Shown piece after piece: positions 8,238-17,454 of a stretch of 64,000 nt of DNA (positions are counted from its first letter, which is position 1; each line of letters starts with the position of its first letter). Source of the stretch: Luethyella okanaganae. Its GTDB lineage: Bacteria; Actinomycetota; Actinomycetes; Actinomycetales; Microbacteriaceae. The notes under the pieces were generated by a model. That model saw nothing but the letters and a program-made list of their open reading frames with translations, searched no databases and was not told where the DNA came from. The stretch lies in NCBI RefSeq assembly GCF_042660285.1, contig NZ_JBHSTP010000002.1:434001-498000 (forward strand). The letters run 5' to 3'. The translations under genes were made by a program, and so were the position numbers.

Positions 8238-9293
8238 ATGGACGCGGACATCCCGACGCGCCCCACGCTCGCAGACGTCGCCGCGCGCGCGGGAGTCTCG
8301 GCGTCGACGGCCTCTCTGGCCTTCAGCGGATCGGGACCGGTCTCTGAGACGACCCGTGAACGCGTGCTCGCTGCCGCCCGCGAGCTCGACTATGGCGGTC
8401 CGGACCCCCGCGCCCGCTCACTGCGTCGTGGACGCTCCGGCATCGTGGGCGTCGTCGTCGAGGAGCGTGTCCGCGAGGCGTTCCGCGATCCGATCAAGAT
8501 CGCCATGCTCGACGGTCTCGCCGAGGCCATCGGGCCGCTCGGTGCCGGGCTTCTGCTGCTCACCGACACCGGGGGCGGTGCCGTGAGCATCGCGAGCACC
8601 CCCCTCGATGCCGTCGTGCTCATCGGTTGCAGCCCGCGACTCGGCGACTCGGTGGCCGTGCTGCGGCAGCGCGGCATCCCGATGGTGGCGATCGAGGGCG
8701 ATCCGGGCGAGGGCGTCACCGAGATCTCCCTCGACAATCGCGACGCGACTCGACTCGGAGCGCAGCACCTGCGAGCGCTCGGTCACACGGATGTCGCGCT
8801 CGTGACGCTTCCGACGGATGCCACGCGCATGCGCGGCCGGCTCACCCCGGAACGGGAGGCGGCGAGCACCTCGGCGACCACGACGGACCGGATCGCAGGG
8901 ACGCGCGACGTGTTCCCGCTCGCCACCGGGGTCGTGGCCTCGGCGAGCTACATCGAAGAGGGGCTCATCGCCGGTCGCGAACTGCTCGCGGATCTAGCCG
9001 GGCGCCCCACCGCGATCATCGCCCAGAGCGACCTGCTCGCGGCAGGGGTCATCCGCGCCGCCGAGGAGCTCGGCCTCGCCGTGCCCGCCGACCTCAGCGT
9101 CCTCGGCTTCGACGGGGTGCGTGTCGATGGCCTCGCTCCCTACGACCTGACCACCCTCGTGCAGCCGGCGACGGCGAAGGGTCGTGCAGCGGGCGAGGCG
9201 ATCGTGCGAATGCTCGATGGCGAGCGACCGGAGTCGGTCACCTTCATGAGCGTGTTCCACCTCGGCAACACCACCGCCCCGCCACGCAGGTGA
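8238..9293 (+). CDS. LacI family transcriptional regulator
   Basis: A 351-residue LacI-type regulator, starting at ATG 8238 with a GAGGAAGGA ribosome site. The HTH is at about residues 10-30 (LADVAARAGVSASTASLAFS), followed by a hinge (ARSLRRGRSGIVGVVVEE) and a sensor domain with the C-terminal signature LSVLGFDGVRVDGLAPYDLTT (near residue 285). It faces the MFS gene across the double palindrome at 8130 and is the likely repressor of that transporter and of itself. Confidence 0.92.
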   Translation: MDADIPTRPTLADVAARAGVSASTASLAFSGSGPVSETTRERVLAAARELDYGGPDPRARSLRRGRSGIVGVVVEERVREAFRDPIKIAMLDGLAEAIGPLGAGLLLLTDTGGGAVSIASTPLDAVVLIGCSPRLGDSVAVLRQRGIPMVAIEGDPGEGVTEISLDNRDATRLGAQHLRALGHTDVALVTLPTDATRMRGRLTPEREAASTSATTTDRIAGTRDVFPLATGVVASASYIEEGLIAGRELLADLAGRPTAIIAQSDLLAAGVIRAAEELGLAVPADLSVLGFDGVRVDGLAPYDLTTLVQPATAKGRAAGEAIVRMLDGERPESVTFMSVFHLGNTTAPPRR

Positions 9294-9323
9294 GTGAGGC
9301 CGGCGGCGAATCTGACAGCCGCC

Positions 9324-10637
9324 TCAGCGTGCGGGGGCTCCCGTGACCATCCAGGCCCGTCCACGGGCGCGCAACCCCAGGGTCGTCGCGCGGGCCGCGA
9401 GGTAGCCGAGCGCGAACGAGGCCATGAGCCAGGCCAGCCCGGCCGCATCGTGCGACGCCCAGGTGCCGACCGCCGTGGCGAGCGGAACGAAGACCGCGAG
9501 GTTCGCGAGCCCGGTCACCGCGAGGTAGCGTGCGTCGCCTGCGCCGATCAGCACGCCGTCGAGCACGAACACGAATCCACCCAGCGGCACGGAGACGCCC
9601 AGCACGACGAGGGTCGGCGGCAGCAGCGCGGCGACCTCCGCCGAACTCGTGAACAGAGTGCCGAGCACCGGGCTCAGCATGATCGTGAGCAGTCCCAGCG
9701 CCGCGCCGCCGCCGACGCCCCACTGCAGGCATCGCACGAGCACCGAGCGCACCATGGCCACATCGCTGGCGCCGAGGCTGCGACCGACGAGCGCCTGCGC
9801 CGCGATGGCGAGCGCGTCGAGCGCGAAGGCGAGTGTGGCGAACAAGGTCATGGCCACCTGGAAAGCCGCGAGCGAGGCCGAGCCGAATCCCGTCGCCACG
9901 TAGACGGCGAGCAGCATCGCGGCACGCAGACTCAGGGTGCGCAGCAACAGCCAGCCACCGGATGCCGCCCCGCCCAGCATGCCGTCGCGGTGCGGACGCA
10001 GCTGTGCGCCGACGCGGCGTGCGTGTCGCGCCACGACCGCGAGGTAGACGCCCACCATGCCCCACTGGGCCACAACGGTGCCGATCGCCGAGCCGGCGAT
10101 GCCGAGCCCGAGCCCGTAGATGAAGAAGAGGTTGAGCAGGATGTTCGCGGCAAAGCCGATTCCGGCGACGAGGAGCGGAGTGCGGGTGTCCTGCAGCCCC
10201 CGCAGCAGACCGGTCGCCGCGAAGACGAGCAACATGGCCGGTAGCCCGAGCATCGAGAGGGAGAGGTAGAGCGATGCCTGTGTCGTGACGTGCGCATCGG
10301 CCCCGAAGGCGCCCGCGAGCACGGGGGCGGAGAGCCAGCCGGCGCCAGCGAGCGCGATGCCGATTCCGAGCGCGAGCCAGAGCCCGTCGATCCCCGCCGT
10401 GACCGCATCCCGCTCGTCGCCGGCGCCGAGTCTGCGTGCGACGGCGGGGGTCGTGCTATAGGCGAGAAAGACCATGAGGCCGATGATCGTCTGCAGCACA
10501 GCGCTCGCGATGCCGAGACCGGCGAGCGGGATCTCGCCCAGGTGGCCGATCATTGCCGAGTCGGCGAGCAGGAAAAGGGGTTCGGCGATCAGCGCCCCGA
10601 GCGCGGGCACGGCGAGACGCCGGATCTCGTGATCCAC
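9324..10637 (-). CDS. MATE family efflux transporter (DinF-like)
   Basis: A 437-residue protein with about 12 helices. The N-terminus MDHEIRRLAVPALGALIAEP and LADSAMIGHLGEIPLAGLG is the MATE/DinF signature, repeated in the second half (ALAIAAQALVGRSLGASD), which reflects the two-fold internal repeat of the family. MATE proteins export cationic drugs or toxic metabolites using proton or sodium gradients. It is convergent with the LacI gene at 8238. Confidence 0.92.
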   Translation of the reverse strand: MDHEIRRLAVPALGALIAEPLFLLADSAMIGHLGEIPLAGLGIASAVLQTIIGLMVFLAYSTTPAVARRLGAGDERDAVTAGIDGLWLALGIGIALAGAGWLSAPVLAGAFGADAHVTTQASLYLSLSMLGLPAMLLVFAATGLLRGLQDTRTPLLVAGIGFAANILLNLFFIYGLGLGIAGSAIGTVVAQWGMVGVYLAVVARHARRVGAQLRPHRDGMLGGAASGGWLLLRTLSLRAAMLLAVYVATGFGSASLAAFQVAMTLFATLAFALDALAIAAQALVGRSLGASDVAMVRSVLVRCLQWGVGGGAALGLLTIMLSPVLGTLFTSSAEVAALLPPTLVVLGVSVPLGGFVFVLDGVLIGAGDARYLAVTGLANLAVFVPLATAVGTWASHDAAGLAWLMASFALGYLAARATTLGLRARGRAWMVTGAPAR

Positions 10638-10790
10638 GGGTCGTCGGCTGAAGAACGTGATGCACCGAGTTTAGAAGCGGTCGATGACATCGGGGGCTTC
10701 TGTCGGTCGTTCCTCACTCTCTCGAACGTTCGCTCGGACCTTCGAGGGGACGACGGGGTCGCGGGCGTGTCGGGATCGGCGGATCCCCTC

Positions 10791-10825
10791 CCTCGAGCCT
10801 CGAGCCTCGAGCCTCGAGCCTCGAG
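10791..10825 (+). repeat. Five tandem copies of CCTCGAG
   Basis: The heptamer CCTCGAG is repeated five times without interruption in the 277-bp gap (10638-10914) between the divergent MATE and beta-lactamase-like genes. Each unit contains the palindrome CTCGAG. Perfect short tandem arrays can change copy number by slippage; here that would alter spacing upstream of the start at 10915. No other convincing element is seen in this gap. Confidence 0.95.
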
Positions 10826-10914
10826 AGGCGGGACGGTTCACGGGCGGGCGGCGACTCAGCATTTCTCTCGAGGCGATCGGAGTGAAGCCTCCGTTAACGT
10901 GTCAGACTGGGCGC

Positions 10915-12051
10915 ATGAGACTTACACGGACTGTCGCCGCATCCGTCGTCGTCGCTCTCACCGCCGCGCTCGCCGGCTGCGGCTCGTCCGAGTTGGGAGG
11001 AGCCGCCCCGTCGGCCACGACCGCGCTTGCGGCCGAGTTGCAGGGGATCGTCGATGATGCGCTCGAGGCGAATGGGATCCCCGGCGCCGCGGTGAGCGTC
11101 GACACGGGTGCAGCGGCGCCATGGCTCTCGTTCACGGGGGTCGCCGATACGACCACGAACGCGCCGGTCACGCCGGAGGATCGCTTCGCCTACCGGTCGA
11201 TCACGAAGTCGTTCATCGTGAGCGCGGTGCTCGAGAACGTCGCCGCCGGGCGTATCGCGCTCGACGACGCGATCTCGGAGTATGTCCCGGGGGTTCCGAA
11301 TGGCGAGACGATCACAATCCGGCAGCTCGCCGGCATGCGATCCGGCCTCGTCAACTACTCCGCGGCTCCCGCGTTCCAAGCGGCCTTCGGCGCCGATCCG
11401 ACGCGATCGTTGACCAGTGCCGAACTGCTCGCCTACTCTTTCGAGCTGCCGCCGAACTTCGCGCCGGGCGAGCGCTACGAGTATTCCAACACCAACACGA
11501 TCCTGCTCGGCGAGATGTTGCGCACCGTGAGTGGGATGGACGACTGGGCAGGCTACGTCGCCGAGCACGTCACGAAGCCGCTCGGACTCTCGACGGTCGT
11601 CTATCCGGGCGCCGGGACGATGCCGACGCCCGCGGCGGCGGGCTACCTCGTCGGCGACGGGCAGATCGAGGCGGCACCGCCGGGCATGTTCGAGATGTTC
11701 GGTGCCGCCGGTGGGCTCACCGGCACGCTCGCCGACCTCGCGGCGTGGGGCTCCGAACTCGGCACCGGCACCCTGTTGACCCCCGCGGTGCAGGCTGAGC
11801 GCACGGCGAACCCGAGCGACCCGCGTGACGACCCGAACAGTCCGGTGTACGACGCCTATGGCCTCGGCATCGGCGAGATCGACGGATGGTGGGGGCACAC
11901 GGGCTACGGGCTCGGGTTCTCCGCGCTCGTGATGCGCAACCCAGGGACCGGCCAGGTCATCGCGATCATGCTGAACGCCTCCCCGCCGGATCACGACGTT
12001 CCCGCTGCGATGTTCCGCCGGCTGTCGGCTGCCGTCGACGCGGCCGGCTGA
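10915..12051 (+). CDS. Serine hydrolase, class C beta-lactamase/DD-peptidase-like lipoprotein
   Basis: A 378-residue exported protein. ATG 10915 begins MRLTRTVAASVVVAL with a lipobox LAGC near residue 22, so it is membrane-anchored outside the cell. The serine beta-lactamase fold is shown by S95-I-T-K98 (SxxK), Y190-S-N192 (YxN) and H328-T-G330 (HxG in place of KTG), the class C/esterase EstB/DD-peptidase set. Whether it hydrolyses beta-lactams, peptidoglycan stem peptides or esters cannot be decided. The in-frame upstream extension to 10684 runs through the CCTCGAG repeats and is rejected. Confidence 0.9.
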   Translation: MRLTRTVAASVVVALTAALAGCGSSELGGAAPSATTALAAELQGIVDDALEANGIPGAAVSVDTGAAAPWLSFTGVADTTTNAPVTPEDRFAYRSITKSFIVSAVLENVAAGRIALDDAISEYVPGVPNGETITIRQLAGMRSGLVNYSAAPAFQAAFGADPTRSLTSAELLAYSFELPPNFAPGERYEYSNTNTILLGEMLRTVSGMDDWAGYVAEHVTKPLGLSTVVYPGAGTMPTPAAAGYLVGDGQIEAAPPGMFEMFGAAGGLTGTLADLAAWGSELGTGTLLTPAVQAERTANPSDPRDDPNSPVYDAYGLGIGEIDGWWGHTGYGLGFSALVMRNPGTGQVIAIMLNASPPDHDVPAAMFRRLSAAVDAAG

Positions 12052-12146
12052 CGTCGGTGAATCGGGTGTTGGGAGTCTCGCTGCTCTGGGTGGTTCCTGG
12101 GGGCTCGTGTGCACGCGGAGAGGGCGCGTGAGGAATTCGTCAGGAG

Positions 12147-12166
12147 GTTTCACACAAATGTGAAAC
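12147..12166. promoter_or_regulatory. Inverted repeat upstream of ABC exporter
   Basis: GTTTCACA and TGTGAAAC are perfect 8-bp inverted arms separated by four bases (CAAA), 19 bp upstream of the ATPase start at 12185. The size and position suit an operator for a dimeric repressor. The only nearby regulator is the broken MarR/GbsR-like gene at 14857 in the same operon direction, so a lost repressor is an attractive but unproven explanation. Confidence 0.65.
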
Positions 12167-12184
12167 GAGCGTAGTCTCGCGCTC

Positions 12185-13147
12185 ATGAACATCGTCATCG
12201 AGACTCGCGGACTGCGCAAGCGCTTCGGGCGGGTCCGCGCCCTCGACGGCCTCGACCTCAGTGTCGCCGCTGGCGAGGTCCATGGCTTCCTCGGCCCGAA
12301 CGGCGCGGGCAAGTCCACCACCATCCGTGTGCTGCTCGGGCTCATGCGGTCGTCAGGCGGTACGGTATCCGTCTTCGGCCGCGACCCCTGGGCGGATGCG
12401 GTCGAGCTGCATCGGCGTATCGCCTATGTGCCGGGTGACGTGAGCCTCTGGCCGAACCTCTCGGGCGGTGAGGCGATCGACCTGCTCACCCGCCTGCGCG
12501 GTGGAGCGCACGACACAGGCGCATACGCCGCCAGGCGGGCGCACCTGGTCGAGGCCTTCCAGTTCGATCCCTCGAAGAAGGGACGCACCTATTCGAAGGG
12601 CAATCGTCAGAAAGTCGCCCTGATCGCAGCGCTCGCGACGCCTGCCGAGCTCTACATCCTCGACGAGCCCACCTCGGGTCTCGATCCGCTCATGGAGGCG
12701 GTCTTCCGCCGCGAGATCGCCGCAGCGCTCGCCGACGGCACGACCGTGCTGCTCTCGAGCCACATCCTCTCCGAGGTCGAGCACCTGTGCGACCGGGTGA
12801 GCATCATCCGCGCAGGCAAGACCGTCGAGACCGGCACGCTCGCAGAGCTCCGGCACCTCACCCGCACCGAGATCGCGTTCGCGAGCGCGGATGCGACTCC
12901 GCAGCAGCTGACGATGATCCCCGGCACGCACGACCTCGTCGTCGACGGTGCGCGCGTGCGCTTCACTGCCGCCAGCGACGACCTGCCGAGCATCCTCTCG
13001 GTGCTCGCGCAGTTGCGGGTCGGCGGCCTCACCGTCAACCCCCCGTCGCTCGAAGAGCTCTTCATGCGCCACTACCACGACGACATCGCGGACGACTCGG
13101 CCTCTTCTTCTTCGGCCTCCTCCTCTAGGGAGCGGGCACGGCGATGA
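12185..13147 (+). CDS. ABC transporter ATP-binding protein
   Basis: A 320-residue ATPase of the drug/antibiotic export type. Walker A is GPNGAGKST near residue 38-46, the signature motif is a degenerate YSKGNRQKVAL in place of LSGGQ, and Walker B is LYILDEPTSGLD with the D-loop after it and an H-loop in LLSSHILSEVEHL. The C-terminus ends in a serine-rich tail (DDSASSSSASSSRERARR). It overlaps the permease start by four bases and forms one exporter with it. Substrate unknown. Confidence 0.93.
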   Translation: MNIVIETRGLRKRFGRVRALDGLDLSVAAGEVHGFLGPNGAGKSTTIRVLLGLMRSSGGTVSVFGRDPWADAVELHRRIAYVPGDVSLWPNLSGGEAIDLLTRLRGGAHDTGAYAARRAHLVEAFQFDPSKKGRTYSKGNRQKVALIAALATPAELYILDEPTSGLDPLMEAVFRREIAAALADGTTVLLSSHILSEVEHLCDRVSIIRAGKTVETGTLAELRHLTRTEIAFASADATPQQLTMIPGTHDLVVDGARVRFTAASDDLPSILSVLAQLRVGGLTVNPPSLEELFMRHYHDDIADDSASSSSASSSRERARR

Positions 13148-14796
13148 ACATCCTCGTTCTACTCGTGTGGCTGCGTTTTCGCCGGGACAGGATCCAGCTG
13201 ATCGCCTGGATCGCACTGTTCGCCGTGTTCGCCCTCATCGGCAACGCCGCGGTCGAGGGCACCTACGGCACCCCGAACGAGCGCGCGGGGGTGGTCGCCA
13301 TCGTCATACAGACGCCGAGCGTTCTCATGCTCCGCGGCACGCCGCAGGGCGTCGAGGCCGACGCGTTCCAATACTTCCTGTTGTTCGCGTTCCTGGGCGT
13401 GATGGTCGGCCTCATGAGCACCTTTCTCGCGGTGCGGCACTCACGTGCCGAGGAGGAGAGCGGCCGGGCCGAGCTCGTCGGAGCGACACGGGCCGGGCGG
13501 ATCGTGCCGCTTCTCGCGACGACGATCGAGGGCGTCACCCTCAACCTCGTCGTCGGGGCGATCTCGGCGCTGGGCTATCAGCTGGGCGGTGCGGGCCCCG
13601 CGAACTCCTGGCTTGCGGGCGTGGCGCTCGCCGCCGTCGGCATCGTTTTCCTCGGAGTCGGGCTGCTATGCGCGCAGATCATGCGCACCTCGCGCGGTGC
13701 CAACGGCCTCGCCGCAGCGCTCGTTGCGCTCGCCTACGCCCTCAGGGCGGCGGGTGACGCCAGCGGTACGGTGCACGCCGACGGCTTGAGCATGACGGCA
13801 GGATGGCCGAGCTGGCTCTCACCCATCGGCTGGGGTCAGCTCGTCGCACCGTTCTCGAATCCCACCGTGTGGCCTGTGGCGGCTTCACTGGCGCTCGGTG
13901 CCGCACTGTTCGGCGCCTCGGCGCTACTGCAATCGCATCGCGACATCGACTCGAGCATCATCCCCGAACGGCTTGGCCGGCTCACCGCTCACCGCACCCT
14001 GAGCGGTCCGATCGGTCTCACCGCCCGGCTGCTGCGCAACCCGATCGCGGGCTGGATGGTGGCAGGTGGGCTGTTCGGGCTCCTCATCGGCAGTCTCGGT
14101 GAGACGATGGTGCAGTTCGTCCAAGCGGGTGCCGAGGGCGCCGCCGGGATCGAGAACACGGTCGGCAACACTCTCTCCGCTCTGGCGGGGCCGAATGCCC
14201 ACGGATCGATCATCGATCTCTTCACGGTTGCTATGTTCAGCCTCGTCGGCGCGCTTGCCGCGGTCGCCTCCGTGCAGGCCGTGCTGCGTGCGAGGCAGGA
14301 CGAGGCCGGTGGCGCTGCGGAGATCCTGCTGGCCGCGCCGCTCTCCCGCGTGCGCTGGTTTCTGGGCTACGTCCTGATCGGCGTCGTGTCAATCGTGCTG
14401 GTGGTGGGAGTCGCCGTCCTCGGTGCCGTCATCGGTCTCCAGCGCTCGGAGGACTCCTGGGACCGGGCCGCCGTGGTCGTGCAGGCCGGGCTCGCGCAGC
14501 TCCCCGCAGCCGCCGCGCTGCTTGCCGCGGTAGCCCTGGCGTTCGCGCTGCTGCCGAGGTTCACGATCGGGCTCGGCTGGGCGATCCTGCTCGCCGCGAT
14601 CTTCATCGGCCAGTTCGGCGGCTTCCTCGGGCTTCCGGGCTGGGCCAGGGATGCCTCGCCGTTCAGTCACACCCCCGTCGTCACCGCCGCCGACGTCGAC
14701 TGGGCCCCTGCGTGGGTGATGCTCGCCGTCGCGATCGTCGCGGCCGGACTCGCGACGGTGCTCGTGCGTCGCCGCGACGTGGCACTCGGAGCATGA
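13144..14796 (+). CDS. ABC-2 type permease of an exporter (polyketide-antibiotic-exporter-like)
   Basis: A 550-residue membrane protein with about 12 helices in two similar halves, typical of actinobacterial fused exporter permeases. The N-terminus MNILVLLVWLRFRRDRIQL is the usual cytoplasmic lead-in, and the loop AVRHSRAEEESGRAELVGA is repeated in the second half as AVLRARQDEAGGAAEILLA, showing an internal duplication. It partners the ATPase at 12185 by a 4-bp overlap. Export of an antibiotic or lipid is plausible. Confidence 0.9.
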   Translation: MNILVLLVWLRFRRDRIQLIAWIALFAVFALIGNAAVEGTYGTPNERAGVVAIVIQTPSVLMLRGTPQGVEADAFQYFLLFAFLGVMVGLMSTFLAVRHSRAEEESGRAELVGATRAGRIVPLLATTIEGVTLNLVVGAISALGYQLGGAGPANSWLAGVALAAVGIVFLGVGLLCAQIMRTSRGANGLAAALVALAYALRAAGDASGTVHADGLSMTAGWPSWLSPIGWGQLVAPFSNPTVWPVAASLALGAALFGASALLQSHRDIDSSIIPERLGRLTAHRTLSGPIGLTARLLRNPIAGWMVAGGLFGLLIGSLGETMVQFVQAGAEGAAGIENTVGNTLSALAGPNAHGSIIDLFTVAMFSLVGALAAVASVQAVLRARQDEAGGAAEILLAAPLSRVRWFLGYVLIGVVSIVLVVGVAVLGAVIGLQRSEDSWDRAAVVVQAGLAQLPAAAALLAAVALAFALLPRFTIGLGWAILLAAIFIGQFGGFLGLPGWARDASPFSHTPVVTAADVDWAPAWVMLAVAIVAAGLATVLVRRRDVALGA

Positions 14797-14856
14797 GACG
14801 CACAAGCCGGAAGGCCCAGCCGATCGCGGTCTCGCGCGAACTGTGAGGATCGAGCT

Positions 14857-15278
14857 ATGGCACGTGATGAGAAAGCCGTCGAGAACTTCGTCGAGCAGAC
14901 TGCTGCCGTGCTCACCGCGGCCGGATTCCCCCGCATGCCCGCGCGGGCGCTCCTGTGCCTCATGGCGACCGAGCGCGGCGGGCTCGAGGCGCAGCAGATC
15001 GCCGAGCGGCTCGGCGTGAGCGCGGCGGCGGTGTGTCCGGTGCGGTCCGCCACCCGCTGAACCTGGGCATCGTGCGCAGGATCGCGCAGCCGGGTTCGCG
15101 GCGGGATCGCTACGAACTCCCGGATGGCCCGTGGTATGCGGCGTCCGTCGGCAAGGACACGGCCTATGTCGCGCTGGCCCAGCTCGCCGAGAGCGGCGTC
15201 GTGGCTTTGGGCTGGCGGATCGCGGCGAGGGAGACGACCCAGGAAATACGGAGGAGTCCCGGCGCCCACGACGAATAG
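14857..15278 (+). pseudogene. Frameshifted MarR/GbsR-like transcriptional regulator
   Basis: The frame from ATG 14857 encodes an N-terminal regulator segment (PARALLCLMATERGGLEAQQ, then IAERLGVSAAAV) and stops at 15060. The next frame continues the same domain (SGAVRHPLNLGIVRRIAQPGSRRDRYEL, written here in two pieces: SGAVRHPLNLGIVRR and IAQPGSRRDRYELPDGPWY) to 15278. Removing two bases from the GTGTGT run at 15031-15036 restores LGVSAAAVSGAVRHPL, so a 2-bp slippage insertion is the likely lesion. The C-terminal end after ALAQLAESGVVALG also departs from the family and looks truncated. It lies directly downstream of the ABC exporter genes and may have been their repressor. A sequencing error could also explain it. 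Confidence 0.78.
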
Positions 15279-15287
15279 GCTGGGGTG

Positions 15288-17270
15288 ATGACTGACGCTT
15301 CGCTCGCCTCCGGCATCACGATCGACGAACTCAATGACAGCATCCGGCCACAAGACGACCTCTTCCGGCATGTCAACAGCAAGTGGATCGCGCGCACCGA
15401 GATCCCGGCGGACAAGGCCCGCTACGGATCGTTCTACCTTCTGCACGAGGAGGCTGAAGAGGCTGTGCGCGACATCATCGTCGAGTCGCAGAGTGCCGAA
15501 CCGGGTTCTGAGGCTCGCAAGGTCGGCGACCTCTATACCAGCTTCCTCGACGAGGAGCGCATCGAGCAGCTCGGTGCGACGCCGATCGCGGGTCAGCTCG
15601 CGCTCGCCGAGACGGTGCATTCCGCGGCCGACCTGCTGAGTGCTCTCGGTGATCTCGAACGCGCGGGCGTGAGCGGTTTCGCGCAGCTTTTCGTCGACAA
15701 CGATCCTGGCGACCCTGAGCGCTACCTCGTGTTCTTCGAGCAGGGCGGCATCGGTCTGCCAGACGAGAGCTACTTTCGCGAGGCGAAGTTCGCCGACGTC
15801 CGCACCGCCTATCTCGCACACCTGGAGCGCATGTTCGCCCTTGCCGGCCTCTCAGAGCCGGCGGCGCGCGCGGCGCGCGTCTTCGACCTCGAGGCGGTGA
15901 TCGCTTCGCACCACTGGGACAACGTCGCGTCGCGCGACAGCGAGAAGACCTACAATCTGCGCAGCTGGGCGGATGTCGTCACCCTCGTCGCGACCTCGGA
16001 GCCGGCATCCGGAGCCGATCTTGATCTCTGGCTCGACGCGCTCGGTGCGCCAGACAGGGCTTTCGCCGAACTCGTCGTGCGTCAGCCCGAGTTCCTCGCC
16101 GGGCTCGGCACCCTCCTCACGGACGACCGCATCGACGCCTGGAGGGACTGGCTCGCCTGGCAGATCATCCGTTCGAACGCCGCCTACCTCTCAAGCGAGT
16201 TCGTCGAAGCCAACTTCGACTTCTACGGTCGCACACTCACGGGCACCCCGCAGATGCGCGGCCGCTGGAAGCGTGGAGTCTCCCTCGTCGAGGGCTCCAT
16301 GGGTGAGGCCGTCGGCCGCATCTACGTCGAGCGGCACTTCCCGGCCGCGGCGAAGGAGGCGATGGACGTGCTCGTCGACAATCTCGTCGAGGCGTACCGG
16401 CAATCGATCGCCGGTCTCGCCTGGATGGGGCCGGAGACTCGCGAGCGCGCACTCGACAAGCTCGACAGCTTCACTCCCAAGATCGGCTATCCGGTGACGT
16501 GGCGGGACTACTCGGCACTCGCGATCGACGCCGGTGATCTCGTGGCGAACGTGCGCGCAACGGCCGAGTTCGAGTTCAACCGCGAGCTCGGCAAGATCGG
16601 CAAGCCACTCGACCGCGATGAGTGGTTCATGACCCCGCAGACGATCAACGCCTACTACAACCCCGGGTTCAACGAAATCGTCTTCCCGGCGGCTATCCTG
16701 CAGTTTCCCTTCTTCACGGCCGAGCGGGATGCCGCGGCCAACTACGGCGCGATCGGCGCCGTCATCGGCCACGAGATCGGCCACGGCTTCGACGATCAGG
16801 GCTCCAAGTACGACGGCGACGGGCGCCTCACCGATTGGTGGACGGAGTCGGACCGGGCTGCGTTCGAGGAACGCACGAGCTCGCTCATCGCTCAGTACGA
16901 TGCGCTCGCGCCCGCCCAGGCCCCCGGGCACAACGTCAACGGTGCGCTCACGATCGGCGAGAACATCGGCGATCTCGGTGGGCTCGCGATCGCTTGGAGG
17001 GCTTATCTGATCTCGCTCGACGGGGCCGAACCGCCCGTGATCGACGGACTGAGCGGTTCGGAGCGATTCTTCCTCTCCTGGGCGCAGGCCTGGCAGCTCA
17101 AGGCTCGCGACGAGGAGGTCATCCGCCTGCTCGCAATCGATCCTCACTCTCCGAACGAGTTCCGCTGCAATCAGATCGTGCGCAACATCGACGAGTTCTA
17201 TCATGCCTTCGGGGTCGTGGAAAGCGACGAGCTCTGGCTCGAGCCGTCGGAGCGCGTCACCATCTGGTGA
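15288..17270 (+). CDS. M13 family zinc metallopeptidase (neprilysin-like)
   Basis: A 660-residue peptidase. The N-terminal M13 domain starts RPQDDLFRHVNSKWIARTEIP. The catalytic domain has NAYYNPGFNEIVFPAAIL (substrate-binding N-A-Y), the zinc site H495-E-I-G-H499 and the second motif GENIGDLGGL with the third zinc ligand. No signal peptide is seen, so unlike eukaryotic neprilysin it should be cytoplasmic, as for many actinobacterial PepO proteins. It cuts small peptides. ATG 15288 is preferred over the overlapping GTG three bases upstream. Confidence 0.95.
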   Translation: MTDASLASGITIDELNDSIRPQDDLFRHVNSKWIARTEIPADKARYGSFYLLHEEAEEAVRDIIVESQSAEPGSEARKVGDLYTSFLDEERIEQLGATPIAGQLALAETVHSAADLLSALGDLERAGVSGFAQLFVDNDPGDPERYLVFFEQGGIGLPDESYFREAKFADVRTAYLAHLERMFALAGLSEPAARAARVFDLEAVIASHHWDNVASRDSEKTYNLRSWADVVTLVATSEPASGADLDLWLDALGAPDRAFAELVVRQPEFLAGLGTLLTDDRIDAWRDWLAWQIIRSNAAYLSSEFVEANFDFYGRTLTGTPQMRGRWKRGVSLVEGSMGEAVGRIYVERHFPAAAKEAMDVLVDNLVEAYRQSIAGLAWMGPETRERALDKLDSFTPKIGYPVTWRDYSALAIDAGDLVANVRATAEFEFNRELGKIGKPLDRDEWFMTPQTINAYYNPGFNEIVFPAAILQFPFFTAERDAAANYGAIGAVIGHEIGHGFDDQGSKYDGDGRLTDWWTESDRAAFEERTSSLIAQYDALAPAQAPGHNVNGALTIGENIGDLGGLAIAWRAYLISLDGAEPPVIDGLSGSERFFLSWAQAWQLKARDEEVIRLLAIDPHSPNEFRCNQIVRNIDEFYHAFGVVESDELWLEPSERVTIW

Positions 17271-17454
17271 GCGGGCGGTGGCGGGGCCGCATCCCGAGCG
17301 GCTCCGGTTCCGGCCCGTTTCGCGCACTCAGCAACTCGGGCTATGCTGCGGTCATCCCATTCATCTCGTTCGGCAGAACCCGAGGCCGAATGCGGTGAAG
17401 GTGCATCGCGATGGGGATGCGGTGCACTGTTTTTTCGAGCATAAGGAACGCCCG

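Noticed and set aside
10791..10825. Possible CRISPR or IS end
   Set aside because: Heptamers with no spacers and no transposase nearby.
10894..12345. 483-codon minus-strand frame
   Set aside because: Antisense to the beta-lactamase-like gene with its conserved SxxK, YxN and HxG motifs; Arg-rich low-complexity translation.
17203..17454. Upstream extension of the class A beta-lactamase-like gene
   Set aside because: It overlaps the M13 peptidase gene and has no family similarity; GTG 17455 has a ribosome site.
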